Shown: piece by piece, positions 28,661 to 37,403 of the stretch | Layout: each line of letters starts with the position of its first letter | Numbering within the stretch: position 1 is the stretch's first letter | Assembly: GCA_963755495.1 (NCBI GenBank) | Contig: CAVWJS010000006.1 | Location: 992,001-1,056,000, forward strand | Direction: 5' to 3' | Source: Bog-473 sp963755495 | Lineage (GTDB): Bacteria; Actinomycetota; Acidimicrobiia; Acidimicrobiales; RAAP-2 | Length of the DNA: 64,000 nucleotides | The notes under the pieces: generated by a model | Seen by the model: the letters and a program-made list of their open reading frames with translations, nothing else | What the model was told of the DNA's origin: nothing | Database searches by the model: none | Position numbers and translations under genes: made by a program

Positions 28661-28849
28661 CTACCGGGATTGTGTGGCTCCACATTTCGGACACACGGTG
28701 GCGTAGTGCCCGTCGCTCCACTTCAGAGCTGACCGACAGGATCCGCAGCGGTCGTGGCCCTTCGCCATTTCCCGGTACTTTCCCCCGGGTCGGAAGCGAA
28801 CCCCAATGATGACGGCGGCGAGGACGCCGAAGAAAATCCAGTAGAACAA
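28661..28849 (-). CDS. Small membrane protein with zinc ribbon
   Basis: 62 residues. One N-terminal transmembrane helix (MFYWIFFGVLAAVIIGVRF) is followed by a cytoplasmic zinc ribbon with two CxxC knuckles (CGSC and CPKC). It converges on the LOG gene. No named family; it may be a regulator or assembly factor at the membrane. Confidence 0.65.
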   Translation of the reverse strand: MFYWIFFGVLAAVIIGVRFRPGGKYREMAKGHDRCGSCRSALKWSDGHYATVCPKCGATQSR

Positions 28850-28988
28850 TTCCGCTCTCCGTTCGCTGTCCTGCTCGCCGCTGTCCTGAGTCTCAGATTC
28901 GCGCTCTTTTCCAACGTATTTCGGAATGCCCCGGGAGAATCGGCATGGTGGGCAATGGCCGTCCCGACACTTGTTTTTGAGAAACCGT

Positions 28989-29003
28989 ACCGAACCGTTC
29001 GGT
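28989..29003. promoter_or_regulatory. Candidate TetR-type operator
   Basis: ACCGAAC, one base, GTTCGGT is an interrupted palindrome inside AACCGTTCGGTTAG. It shares CCGnTCGGTTAG with the site at 18701-18712. It lies 140 bp upstream of the small zinc-ribbon gene and beyond the end of the acyl-CoA ligase group. Confidence 0.4.
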
Positions 29004-29049
29004 TAGCTTTTGCGCAAAGGAGTGCCGGAACCGGCTCTCTAACCCGTCG

Positions 29050-29289
29050 TCATAACCCGTCGTCGATGAATGTGTCTCCGGTGGGAGCCAGCACAGTGAT
29101 CGCTTTCTCGAGAGCCCTGCGCGCCCGGACGATCCTTCGCTCGACCCGCAGCGCCTCACCCGCCTCGAAGGAGTCAGGGTCACCCTGTGAGGCGCGCCGC
29201 AACGCATCAAGAGCGATATCGGTCAGCTCCTCGGCCATGCCCTCCAGGCGCGCCGCGACGTCTGCCATTGCCTCGGAAGCCGACGTCAC
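29050..29289 (-). CDS. Small helical hypothetical protein downstream of acyl-CoA ligase
   Basis: 79 residues, mostly charged helix (ADVAARLEGMAEELTDIALDA, then LRVERRIVRARRALEKAI), with no membrane segment. Its ATG overlaps the stop of the acyl-CoA ligase (ATGA), so it is likely co-translated. Unknown family. Confidence 0.55.
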   Translation of the reverse strand: MTSASEAMADVAARLEGMAEELTDIALDALRRASQGDPDSFEAGEALRVERRIVRARRALEKAITVLAPTGDTFIDDGL

Positions 29290-30905
29290 TTGGGCGGCTC
29301 CACGGTCTGCACGGTGTAGGACCCTTGGGCAAAGGCTGTGCGCATGATCTTCTTGTCGAACTTGCCCACACTCGTCTTGGGAATCTCGTCAATGAATGTC
29401 CATTGTTCGGGCAGCCACCAGCGCGGGACGCGGTCGGCCAGGAAGGTGACCAGCGCCTCGGGGTCCAGTGTCTTGCCCGGGCTGGGCACCACGGCGACCA
29501 GGGGCCGCTCCGACCACTTGTGGTCAGGCACGGCGATGACCGCCGCTTCGACAACGTCGGGAAACTCCATCACGGCGTTCTCCAACTCCACCGAGGAGAT
29601 CCATTCGCCACCGGACTTGATGACGTCCTTGGTGCGGTCGGAGATGGTCATGTAACCCTGCACATCGAGGCACCCGATGTCCCCGGTGCGCAACCAACCG
29701 TCGCGGAACCTCTCGGGATCCTCTTCTTTGTAATACGAGGCGGTGACCCAGGGCCCACGGACCTCGAACTCCCCTATCGATTGGCCGTCGCTCGGCAGCA
29801 CGGTTCCGTCCTCGGCCACGACGCGCACCTCGACGCCGGCCACCACTCGACCGGCCTTGATCTTGTAGTACATATCGTCGTGGCCGTCGAGATGACGGGC
29901 GGGCGGAAGTCCGAACGCAGCCAGCGGGCTGGTCTCGGTCATACCCCATCCCTGGATAATGGTTGCACCAAACCGCTTTTCGAACCCCTCGATCAATGCG
30001 CGCGGCACCGCGGCACCGCCGGCGGTGATGGCGCGTACAGAGGAGAAGTCGACCGGCGTGTCGAGCTGGAGCAGTCCGTTCCAGATGGTGGGGACGCCAC
30101 AGGCCAGTGTCGGGTGAAACTCGTTGAAAATGGCGCCGAGCGGCTCACCCATGAGAAACATCTGCGGCATGATCATGTCGGTCCCGGCCATCCAGGCCCC
30201 ATAGGGGGTGCCCCACGCGTTGGCATGGAACATCGGCACAACAATGAGAATGCGATCCTTCTCGGTCATTCCCACAGAGGACGCGGCCTGCTCGGCCATG
30301 GTGTGGAGCCATGTGGAACGGTGCGAGTACACCACGCCTTTGGGGTTGCCGGTGGTGCCGCTGGTGTAGCACATCGCCGCCGCTGAGCGCTCGTCGAGCA
30401 CGGGCCATTCGAAGCCCGGCTCCTCGGCCTCCAGCAGGGCCTCGTAGGAGTGTGTGTCGCCCAGGGCTGCGGTGTCGCCATCTCCCACCACAATGATGGT
30501 TTCCACCGATTTGAGGTCGTCCTTGATCGCCGCCAGCAGGGGAATCAACGAGCCGTCGACGATGATGACCTTGTCCTCAGCGTGGTTAATCACATAGGCC
30601 AGCTGCTCAGACGGGAGCCGGATATTGAGGGTGTGCAGTACCGCGCCCATGCACGGAATGGCCAGGTAGGCCTCCAGGTGGCCCTGGTTGTTCCAGCAGA
30701 ATGTGCCCACCCGATCGCCGTCTTGGACGCCAATCCTCTGCAAGGCTTTCGCCAGTTTCTCGGCCCTGGCCGCGACCTCGTTGAAGGTGGCCGAGCGATG
30801 GCCGCCGGCCTCGACGGTGATGACCTCGCTGTCTCCGTGGGTCTGCTGCCCGTGGCGGAGGATGTCGCTGATCAGGAGGGGTGCGTCCTGCATCGTGCTC
30901 TTCAT
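29286..30905 (-). CDS. Fatty-acid/acyl-CoA ligase (AMP-binding family)
   Basis: 539 residues, intact. MCYTSGTTGNPKGVVYSH is the AMP-binding P-loop motif. WGMTETSPLAAFG, DGWLRTGDIGCLDVQGY and DRTKDVIKSGGEWISSVELE follow, and the C-terminal Lys lies in KTSVGKFDKKIMR. It adenylates an acid with ATP and transfers it to CoA. The sequence is of the medium/long-chain fatty-acid subgroup; exact chain length is not readable. Together with the CoA-transferases and thioesterase it points to active acyl-CoA metabolism. Confidence 0.9.
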   Translation of the reverse strand: MKSTMQDAPLLISDILRHGQQTHGDSEVITVEAGGHRSATFNEVAARAEKLAKALQRIGVQDGDRVGTFCWNNQGHLEAYLAIPCMGAVLHTLNIRLPSEQLAYVINHAEDKVIIVDGSLIPLLAAIKDDLKSVETIIVVGDGDTAALGDTHSYEALLEAEEPGFEWPVLDERSAAAMCYTSGTTGNPKGVVYSHRSTWLHTMAEQAASSVGMTEKDRILIVVPMFHANAWGTPYGAWMAGTDMIMPQMFLMGEPLGAIFNEFHPTLACGVPTIWNGLLQLDTPVDFSSVRAITAGGAAVPRALIEGFEKRFGATIIQGWGMTETSPLAAFGLPPARHLDGHDDMYYKIKAGRVVAGVEVRVVAEDGTVLPSDGQSIGEFEVRGPWVTASYYKEEDPERFRDGWLRTGDIGCLDVQGYMTISDRTKDVIKSGGEWISSVELENAVMEFPDVVEAAVIAVPDHKWSERPLVAVVPSPGKTLDPEALVTFLADRVPRWWLPEQWTFIDEIPKTSVGKFDKKIMRTAFAQGSYTVQTVEPPK

Positions 30906-31022
30906 GGCCCAAGTATGGCCAGTGCGTACCCATCGTGCCCGTCGAGCCGTGACCCGGGCCGTGACCCGGGCCGGGGCCCGTGATCGGCCCGTGATCAGTC
31001 CCGTGCGACCGGAAACGACCGG

Positions 31023-32270
31023 TCAGGACGTGGTGATCGTTACTTTCAGCATCCGATGGGTGACATCGGGGGGAACGCCCGAGGCGCTTCCTTGCGCGTT
31101 GATCTTTTGAAGGATGCTCATCCCCGAAGTGACATGGCCGAACAGGGAGTACGAGTTCGATAGCGATTCACCCTCAGTTCCGGTGACGATGAAGAACTGG
31201 CTGCCGCCGGTATTCGGTTGCCCCGTGTTGGCCATGGCCACAGATCCAAGCGGGTACTGGTCTGCAGGGTTGGACGTCTCGGCGGGTAGCTCGTCGGGAA
31301 TTGTGTAGCCCGGTCCACCGTTCCCCTTCCCGGTCGGGTCCCCGGTCTGATCAACGAATGACGGGATGACCCGTAGGAAGATATTGCAGTCGAAGAAATG
31401 GTGTTCGGCCAAGAAGACGAAATTGTTCACGGTTTGGGGGGCAGCTTTCGCGTCAAGTGCAATGACGAACGTCCCGAGGTCAGTCTTGACGGTGGCGGTG
31501 TAGGTCTTGGCCGGATTGATGATCGTTGCGGGCGGGCTGCTCCAGGTTCCCTTCTTCAGCGCGGTGGCGGGACTCTTTGGACAACCGGCAGCGACCGAGG
31601 CGGCATTTGCGGCGGCTTGCGCCGTCTTGTCAGCCGCCGATGCTCCGGTTCCCTTGGAAATTGTCACGCTCGAAAATCTCGCGTTCTGGAGCGTGGCGGC
31701 GCTGGCCAGCAGCTGCTCGTCGTGTGCCGTGAGAGGCACCGAGGCAGCCGTCGTCGTACTCGTCGTCGTACTCGTCGGCTCGTCCGTATCGAGGCCGATC
31801 ACCTCTACCCCGTTACTGCCGCGGAGCCACGCAAAAAGGTAGGTCGAATTCGAACCCTCTCGCGCCACGGCCGTCGATCCGAGTCCCTTGGGAGGCGTCA
31901 GACCAGCGACGGCCGCGCCGTTGGACTTGAACCCCTCCAAGAGCTTTTTCGCATCTGCGGCTGATTGGCAGTACAGCACCTCAGACACCAGCCCCAGGTT
32001 CGTTGACTCGTCGGCGAATTCTTCGTGGGAGCCATAAGGGCACCCGCTGATACCGGTGCCGGTGGAGGCGTCGGGATTGCTGACGACCGTCGTGAACCCT
32101 TCCCCCTTGGCAGTGGATTCGGGAAAGAGCACGCTGGTCGACGGCTTGGACGCCGACGACGCTTCCGCCACACCAGACGCCACGACCACCGGAATGGCCA
32201 GGGCGGCAATGGTCGTTGCTGCACCGATCCCGGCGGCCACGAGCTTCAGGGTCAGCTTTTTCACGAGCAC
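31023..32270 (-). CDS. Secreted cyclophilin-type peptidyl-prolyl isomerase
   Basis: 415 residues. GTG 32270, or the GTG two codons later, leads into KKLTLKLVAAGIGAA and a secretion signal cleaved near residue 38. A variable Ser/Thr/Ala-rich N-terminal half contains Cys pairs. The C-terminal cyclophilin domain (about residues 250-415) has QTGDPTGKGNGGPGYTIPDE and GSVAMANTGQPNTGGSQFFI, matching active-site strands. It should help fold exported proteins at the cell surface. The N-terminal half has no family I recognise. Confidence 0.85.
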   Translation of the reverse strand: MLVKKLTLKLVAAGIGAATTIAALAIPVVVASGVAEASSASKPSTSVLFPESTAKGEGFTTVVSNPDASTGTGISGCPYGSHEEFADESTNLGLVSEVLYCQSAADAKKLLEGFKSNGAAVAGLTPPKGLGSTAVAREGSNSTYLFAWLRGSNGVEVIGLDTDEPTSTTTSTTTAASVPLTAHDEQLLASAATLQNARFSSVTISKGTGASAADKTAQAAANAASVAAGCPKSPATALKKGTWSSPPATIINPAKTYTATVKTDLGTFVIALDAKAAPQTVNNFVFLAEHHFFDCNIFLRVIPSFVDQTGDPTGKGNGGPGYTIPDELPAETSNPADQYPLGSVAMANTGQPNTGGSQFFIVTGTEGESLSNSYSLFGHVTSGMSILQKINAQGSASGVPPDVTHRMLKVTITTS

Positions 32271-32405
32271 ACGTCTTTCTGAAGGAGAGGGGTTTTTTCG
32301 AGGCCGATCAGGCGAGAGACCACTTCGTGCGGAGTCATCCGGGCACCAGTGGGCTCGATGAGGAAGATAGTCGAACTACACGCGAGGTCGGACCTTTCTC
32401 CGCTG

Positions 32406-33431
32406 ATGGCTTCTCCAGCGATGCGTCCGCCTCGTGTCCTGGCGATCGGAGCTCTGGGTCTGATGCTCTCGGCGGTCTTGATGGCCGGTGCGATCGGAGT
32501 GGTGAGTGCCTCCGTGGCGGGTGGCGGGGGGGCAGACAGCGGAGGAGGTGGGAACGCCGGTGGCAGTGGAGGTGGAGCGGGCGCAACCCCAACTGCGGTT
32601 GCCAGTAGCGAGATCCCGGCGCAGATGCTCGCGCTGTATCGAGCGGCCGCTGCTACGTGCGCAGGACTGCCTTGGATGGTCCTGGCCGCCATCGGCACCG
32701 TGGAGTCGGGAAATGGCACGTCTGACCTCCCTGGGGTACATGCCGGATCCAATTCGGCCGGGGCCCAAGGGCCCATGCAGTTCGAGCCGGGCACCTTCGC
32801 CGCCTATGACTCGCCGGTCCCTCCCGGCGGCACCACGCCTCCGAGCCCGTATGACCCGGTCGACGCCGTTTACGCGGCCGCCCGCATGCTGTGTGCCAAT
32901 GGTGCGGCCGCGGGCGCTGACATCCCGGCGGCCGTCTTCGCCTACAACCACGACGACGCATATGTGTCCAAGGTGCTCTCGTTGGCCGAGACCTTTGGGC
33001 AGGTCAACCCGACTGCTCTCGCCGCCTCCACGGTGGGCGCCACCGCCGTGGCCTGGGCTCTGGCCCAGGTGGGCACTCCCTACATCTGGGGTGGGGCGAC
33101 CCCGGGCGTCGGGTTTGATTGCTCGGGTCTCGTGCAGGCTGCCTTCAAGGCAGCGGGCATGGTGCTCCCCCGAGTGGCGCAAAATCAGTTCGACGCCACG
33201 CTTCGGCTGGCCCAGGGCACCGAGTTGCAGACCGGTGACCTCGTGTTCTTCGGCACTGGCCCTCAAGGTATCTCCCATGTCGGCCTCTACATCGGGGTCC
33301 AGGGCGGGCGCACCATGATGGTGGATGCGCCCCATGCCGGAGCCGAGGTACGGGTCGAGGCGTTTCCCATCATCCCGGGCGCCAGATGGGGCAGCGACAT
33401 CTTCGTCGGCGCAACCAGGCCCGCCACGTAG
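32406..33431 (+). CDS. Secreted lytic transglycosylase-like plus NlpC/P60 hydrolase
   Basis: About 341 residues from ATG 32406; in-frame starts at 32349 and 32358 are also possible. A signal helix (RVLAIGALGLMLSAVLMAGA) is followed by a Gly-rich linker. The transglycosylase-type domain has TVESGNG with the catalytic Glu, and QGPMQFEPGTFAAY. The NlpC/P60 domain has GFDCSGLVQAAF (Cys), RVAQNQFDA and ISHVGLYIG (His). It should cut peptidoglycan glycan and peptide bonds during growth or division. Divergent from the cyclophilin gene. Confidence 0.87.
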   Translation: MASPAMRPPRVLAIGALGLMLSAVLMAGAIGVVSASVAGGGGADSGGGGNAGGSGGGAGATPTAVASSEIPAQMLALYRAAAATCAGLPWMVLAAIGTVESGNGTSDLPGVHAGSNSAGAQGPMQFEPGTFAAYDSPVPPGGTTPPSPYDPVDAVYAAARMLCANGAAAGADIPAAVFAYNHDDAYVSKVLSLAETFGQVNPTALAASTVGATAVAWALAQVGTPYIWGGATPGVGFDCSGLVQAAFKAAGMVLPRVAQNQFDATLRLAQGTELQTGDLVFFGTGPQGISHVGLYIGVQGGRTMMVDAPHAGAEVRVEAFPIIPGARWGSDIFVGATRPAT

Positions 33432-33485
33432 GGCGAAGCCGACCCGGTAAGCGGCCGCCCCCTTGGACCGGTCTACGCTGGGGGG

Positions 33486-33575
33486 CGAAGGGGAGTACCC
33501 CATAATCGGTGATCGACATACCGGCTCCTACCGAGCCCGGTCATCGGACCTGCGTGCAGGTGGGCGAGACCTTCG
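33486..33575 (+). promoter_or_regulatory. Likely yybP-ykoY manganese riboswitch
   Basis: The 5' strand CGAAGGGGAGTA (33486) and the 3' strand GGGCGAGACCTTCG (ending 33575) pair through CGAAGG/CCTTCG to close a four-way-type element. They match the conserved ends of the yybP-ykoY aptamer (GGGGAGUA and GCRAGACC). An internal hairpin, ACCTG-CGTG-CAGGT, lies at 33548-33561. It sits 63 bp ahead of a GDT1/TMEM165 exporter gene, a known partner of this Mn2+-sensing riboswitch. A CCATG-TTGT-CATGG hairpin just downstream may be part of the expression platform. Confidence 0.75.
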
Positions 33576-33638
33576 TTCCAGCCATGTTGTCATGGCCGGG
33601 GCGAGGGAGATCCCTTCGGTCCGGCGAGAAAGGTCACT

Positions 33639-34223
33639 GTGCACATCGCGATCATCGCCGCCGTTTTTCCGATCATCTTCGTGGGCGAATTGCCGGACAA
33701 GACCATGTTTGCCTCGCTCGTCATGTCAACGCGAGGCAATCCCCTTGCCGTCTGGCTCGGCGCCGCCGGCGCCTTCGTGCTCCATGTGGTCATCGCCACC
33801 ACCATCGGGGTTGCCCTTTTCCACCTGGTTCCTCACCGAGTCCTTGATGGAATCGTCGCCTTCATGTTCGTGGTGGGGGCCGTGCTGGCCGTGGGCGAAG
33901 CACGCAAGGAACAGCAAGAGGAGGCAATCGTCGCCAAGGAGTCGGCGTCGGGGCGACGGGTCACCACCACAGCGTTCGTGGTGATCTTCCTGGCCGAGTG
34001 GGGCGACCTAACGCAGATCCTCACCGCCAACTTGGCGGCCCACTATCACTCCCCCCTTTCGGTGGGAGTCGGCGCGGTAGCGGCCCTGTGGGCCGTCGCG
34101 GCCCTGGCCGTCATCGGCGGGCAGGGCCTCTTGCGAGTGATCAACATCAAGACGGTGCGGATCATCACTGCCGTCGTGCTCTTCGGGCTCGCTGGCTTCA
34201 CCGCCTGGGAGGCCGTCAAGTAG
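33639..34223 (+). CDS. GDT1/TMEM165 (UPF0016) family manganese/cation exporter
   Basis: 194 residues with about six transmembrane helices in two inverted halves. Each half carries the family motif: FVGELPDKTMFASLV in the first, and FLAEWGDLTQILTANLAA in the second. GTG 33639 follows GAAAGG. Bacterial members export Mn2+ and protect against excess. The gene lies directly behind a probable yybP-ykoY riboswitch, which would raise expression when Mn2+ is high. Membrane located. Confidence 0.9.
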   Translation: MHIAIIAAVFPIIFVGELPDKTMFASLVMSTRGNPLAVWLGAAGAFVLHVVIATTIGVALFHLVPHRVLDGIVAFMFVVGAVLAVGEARKEQQEEAIVAKESASGRRVTTTAFVVIFLAEWGDLTQILTANLAAHYHSPLSVGVGAVAALWAVAALAVIGGQGLLRVINIKTVRIITAVVLFGLAGFTAWEAVK

Positions 34224-34240
34224 GTGGCTGTCCAACGGCC

Positions 34241-34281
34241 AGCCACTCAGTAGGTTCAGTCACTCAGTAGTTCAGCCACTC
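34241..34281. repeat. Imperfect 16-17-bp tandem repeat over the PrmC-like gene stop
   Basis: AGCCACTCAGTAGGTTC, AGTCACTCAGTAGTTC and a partial AGCCACTC follow each other. The minus-strand stop at 34272-34274 lies in the second copy. The repeat fills the gap between convergent genes. Confidence 0.8.
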
Positions 34282-35060
34282 CCGAGCGTCGCTTCGATGC
34301 CGCGGATGTCTCCCTCGTCGTCGACGAGCTGGACGACCTCGTCGTAGCCCAGTCGGGCCAGGTCGGTTTCGAGGTCTTCGGCCTGCTCGCCCCCGAGCTC
34401 GACGAGGACCACGCCACCACGGCGGAGGAAGCGCGGACTCTCGGTCAGGACACGCCGAAGGATGTTCGTGCCATCAGGACCACCGTCGTACGACCGCGGG
34501 GATTCAAACGCCAAGGTGTCACGCTGTAGCAGTGAGAGGGCGGGCGTCGGCACGTAGGGGACGATGCCGACGACCACGTCGACGACGCCCTCGAGCGACG
34601 TGGGTAGCGGCGCGAACAGGTCGCCGCAAAACGCCTCGACCCCGTTGCAGAGCGCGCAGACGATGGCGCGTTCGTCCACGTCGGATGCCACGATGCGCGC
34701 CGCAGGATGCGTTGCCTCCAGTACCTTGGCTACGGCTCCGCTCCCGGTGCACAGGTCGATGGCAACGCCCGAGTCGGGCAAGCGCGCGGCGGCCCGAAGC
34801 GCCACCATCTGGCTGTGAGGGCGCGGGACATACACCCCGGGATCGACCCGGACGTCGATATCGCAGAACCACACGTGCCCCGTGATCCAGGCCAGCGGCT
34901 CACCGGTGAGACGACGAGCGGCGATGACGCCCAGCAATTGGGCGTCCCCCGCCGCATGTTCGATGAGATCGTCCGCTTCTTCCTCCGGAGCGAGGAAGCC
35001 AGCCTGCGAAAAGCGCAGGACAAGCGCGGCGCGTTCGCTCGAGGTGGCCACGTCTGCCAT
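34272..35060 (-). CDS. PrmC/HemK-like methyltransferase with altered active site
   Basis: 262 residues from ATG 35060. LLGVIAARRLTGEPLAWITG is the PrmC-type N-terminal signature. VYVPRPHSQMVALRAAARLP follows, and VAIDLCTGSGAVAKVLEATH is the SAM site. The catalytic (N/D)PPY stretch reads GIVPYVPTPAL: the Asn is Ile. This resembles the actinobacterial PrmC-related group with a PYVPT motif, whose substrate is unknown. It is probably not the release-factor enzyme, and may act on another protein or be inactive. Confidence 0.8.
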   Translation of the reverse strand: MADVATSSERAALVLRFSQAGFLAPEEEADDLIEHAAGDAQLLGVIAARRLTGEPLAWITGHVWFCDIDVRVDPGVYVPRPHSQMVALRAAARLPDSGVAIDLCTGSGAVAKVLEATHPAARIVASDVDERAIVCALCNGVEAFCGDLFAPLPTSLEGVVDVVVGIVPYVPTPALSLLQRDTLAFESPRSYDGGPDGTNILRRVLTESPRFLRRGGVVLVELGGEQAEDLETDLARLGYDEVVQLVDDEGDIRGIEATLGSG

Positions 35061-35359
35061 TGCAGCACACCCACAGCCCGGCCGGCACAGATGAGTCCTC
35101 CCAAATATGATCGGACCACTCGGACGTACTTTGAAGGAGGACTCGCATGGCCGTCCGGATAACCGAGCCACGAAGCATTACGCCATTGCCGACTACGGCA
35201 CGGCGCATCGCCGGATGCAGCGAGTAACGACGGCCGGAGTGCCGGCAGTGGGCCTCGACGGACGACCCGGTGTTGGCCTTCAAGGCGACGCTAGTCGCTA
35301 CGACGCGGCGACCTGACGCTGCCGGCTGACGGTCTCGCGCCGCTTCCCTGATGCAGCGC
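35061..35359. other. Intergenic region, no gene recognised
   Basis: Spacer between the end of pgi and the start of the PrmC-like gene. Only short frames are present, without family features or a clear hairpin terminator. Confidence 0.4.
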
Positions 35360-37021
35360 TCAGGTGGAGCGCCCGCGCAACGAGCGATACTGCTGCACCA
35401 ACGCGGCCGTGGAGGCGTCCTGGCCGGAAAGGTCTGGAGGTTCGTCGGCACTGAGGACCGGGGCCAGCTCCTTGGCCATCACTTTGCCCAGTTCGACTCC
35501 CCACTGGTCGAAAGAATCGATGCCCCAGATCGCCCCTTCGACAAACACCGTGTGCTCGTAGAGAGCCACCAGCTGACCCAGGATGGAGGGGGTCAGCTTG
35601 GGAGCGAGGATGGTGGAGCTGGGCCGATTGCCCGGCATCACCTTGTGCGGGACCAGTTCGGGTGGCGTGCCCTCGGCTGCGATCTCCTCGGCAGTCTTGC
35701 CGAACGCCAAGGCCTTGGACTGGGCCAGGCAATTGGCCATCAGGAGATCCTGCTGGCCGCCGTTGTCGTGGGTGGCCTCGGCGAAAGCGATGAAGTCGGA
35801 CGGGATCAGCTTCGTGCCCTGGTGGATGAGCTGGTAGAAGGCGTGCTGGCCGTTGGTCCCTGGTGCCCCCCAGAAGATCTCACCGGTCTGGCTTTCGACG
35901 GCACTTCCGTCTAGCCGCACCGACTTTCCGTTGGACTCCATCGTCAGCTGCTGGAGGTACGCCGGAAACCGGCCCATGCGGTGGCTGTAGGGCAAGACGG
36001 CATGGGTCTGGGCGCCGAAGAAATTGTTGTACCAGACGTTGAGCAGCCCCAATATCACTGGAAGGTTGCGCTCGAGTGGGGTGGTGCGGAAGTGTTCGTC
36101 GATCGTGTGAAAGCCGGTGAGCATTTCGCCAAAGGCCTGGCGCCCGATGGCCACCATCAGCGAAAAGCCGATGGCGGAGTCGTAGGAATAGCGCCCACCC
36201 ACCCAGTCCCAGAACTCGAGCATGTTCGCGGGGTCGATGCCGAACTCGGCCACCGCAGTTGTGTTCGTCGACACGGCGATGAAGTGCTTGGCCACCGCAC
36301 CCGCGTCCACCCCGCCTCCATCGGCTTGTGCGGTAAGTCCGTCGAGGAGCCATTCCCGGGCAGCCGCCGCATTGGTGAGCGTCTCGAGGGTGGTGAAGGT
36401 CTTCGAGCTGATCACGAACAAGGTGGTGGCCGGATCGAGGTCGTGGGTCGCCGCGTAGAGATCCACCGGGTCGACATTGGATACAAAACGGCTGATCAGA
36501 TCAGGTGCGGCATAGTCCGCCAGCGCGTCGTACGCCATGGCCGGTCCGAGGTCGGAGCCGCCGATGCCGATGTTGACCACGGCCTTGATCCGCTCGCCGG
36601 TGGCCCCTACCCAGGCGCCGCTCCGGATGCGATCGGAGAGGTCACCCATGCGGCGTAGTACCGCGTGGACCTCGGCCACCACGTCTTGCCCGTCGACAGT
36701 GAGTTGCTGCTGCGCGGTCATGCGCAGGGCCACGTGGAGCACGGCCCGGTCCTCGGTGCTGTTGATGTGGGCGCCGGCGAACATGGCGTCACGTCGGCTC
36801 TCCACGCCGGCGGCCAGGGCGAGGTCTATCAAAAGGGGCAGCGTTGCTTTGGTGATCCGATGCTTGGAGTAGTCCAGGACGAGGTCGCCTGCGCCAGCCG
36901 ACAGTCGAGTTGCCCGATCCGTCTCGTCCGCAAAAAGCTGACGCAGATGACGCTCGCCCACGTCCTCAAAATGTTTGGAGAGGGCCAGCCATTCTGGACT
37001 GCTGGTGAGATCAAACATCAT
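35360..37021 (-). CDS. pgi: Glucose-6-phosphate isomerase
   Basis: 553 residues, intact. VVNIGIGGSDLGPAMAYDAL is the sugar-phosphate site. Downstream come VISSKTFTTLETLTNAAAAR and NMLEFWDWVGGRYSYDSAIG, then the GTNGQHAFYQLIHQGTKLIP signature. It interconverts glucose-6-phosphate and fructose-6-phosphate, linking glycolysis to the pentose phosphate genes at 21-25 kb. It stands alone here, with no operon partner on either side. Confidence 0.96.
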   Translation of the reverse strand: MMFDLTSSPEWLALSKHFEDVGERHLRQLFADETDRATRLSAGAGDLVLDYSKHRITKATLPLLIDLALAAGVESRRDAMFAGAHINSTEDRAVLHVALRMTAQQQLTVDGQDVVAEVHAVLRRMGDLSDRIRSGAWVGATGERIKAVVNIGIGGSDLGPAMAYDALADYAAPDLISRFVSNVDPVDLYAATHDLDPATTLFVISSKTFTTLETLTNAAAAREWLLDGLTAQADGGGVDAGAVAKHFIAVSTNTTAVAEFGIDPANMLEFWDWVGGRYSYDSAIGFSLMVAIGRQAFGEMLTGFHTIDEHFRTTPLERNLPVILGLLNVWYNNFFGAQTHAVLPYSHRMGRFPAYLQQLTMESNGKSVRLDGSAVESQTGEIFWGAPGTNGQHAFYQLIHQGTKLIPSDFIAFAEATHDNGGQQDLLMANCLAQSKALAFGKTAEEIAAEGTPPELVPHKVMPGNRPSSTILAPKLTPSILGQLVALYEHTVFVEGAIWGIDSFDQWGVELGKVMAKELAPVLSADEPPDLSGQDASTAALVQQYRSLRGRST

Positions 37022-37403
37022 TACCTCGCTTCGCTCCCCGTACCGATGACTCGGTTATCCGGTCTGTGGTCCGGTAGCCGGCTGTCACATTCTCTCCATC
37101 GGACGTTATGCGGCATTCGGCAAGCCTGCGGCCAGTAACGCCGGAGCTCGCCGGGCCTGGACTTGAATGCTTGTCGAGCGGGTCCGTCCACCACGTCCGT
37201 CGGAGTTGGCGATCGCCTACGGCGGGGACGTCCGGACGGTCCCTCTCCCGATGGCTTCGAATGAAGTTCCGATAACGTCAGAACGTGGGTGAGACCGAGG
37301 ACACCGAAGTGGTCAACGTGTGCATCCGGTCGCTCGGCGGCCACATCCGTCGAGACTGACCGCACTCGGCGCCATTCTCGCCGTGCAGCAGGCGCCACCG
37401 GCG
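37022..37403. other. Intergenic region, no gene recognised
   Basis: 382 bp between the pgi start and the diguanylate cyclase stop. Frames on both strands lack recognisable motifs. It should contain the pgi promoter. Confidence 0.4.
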
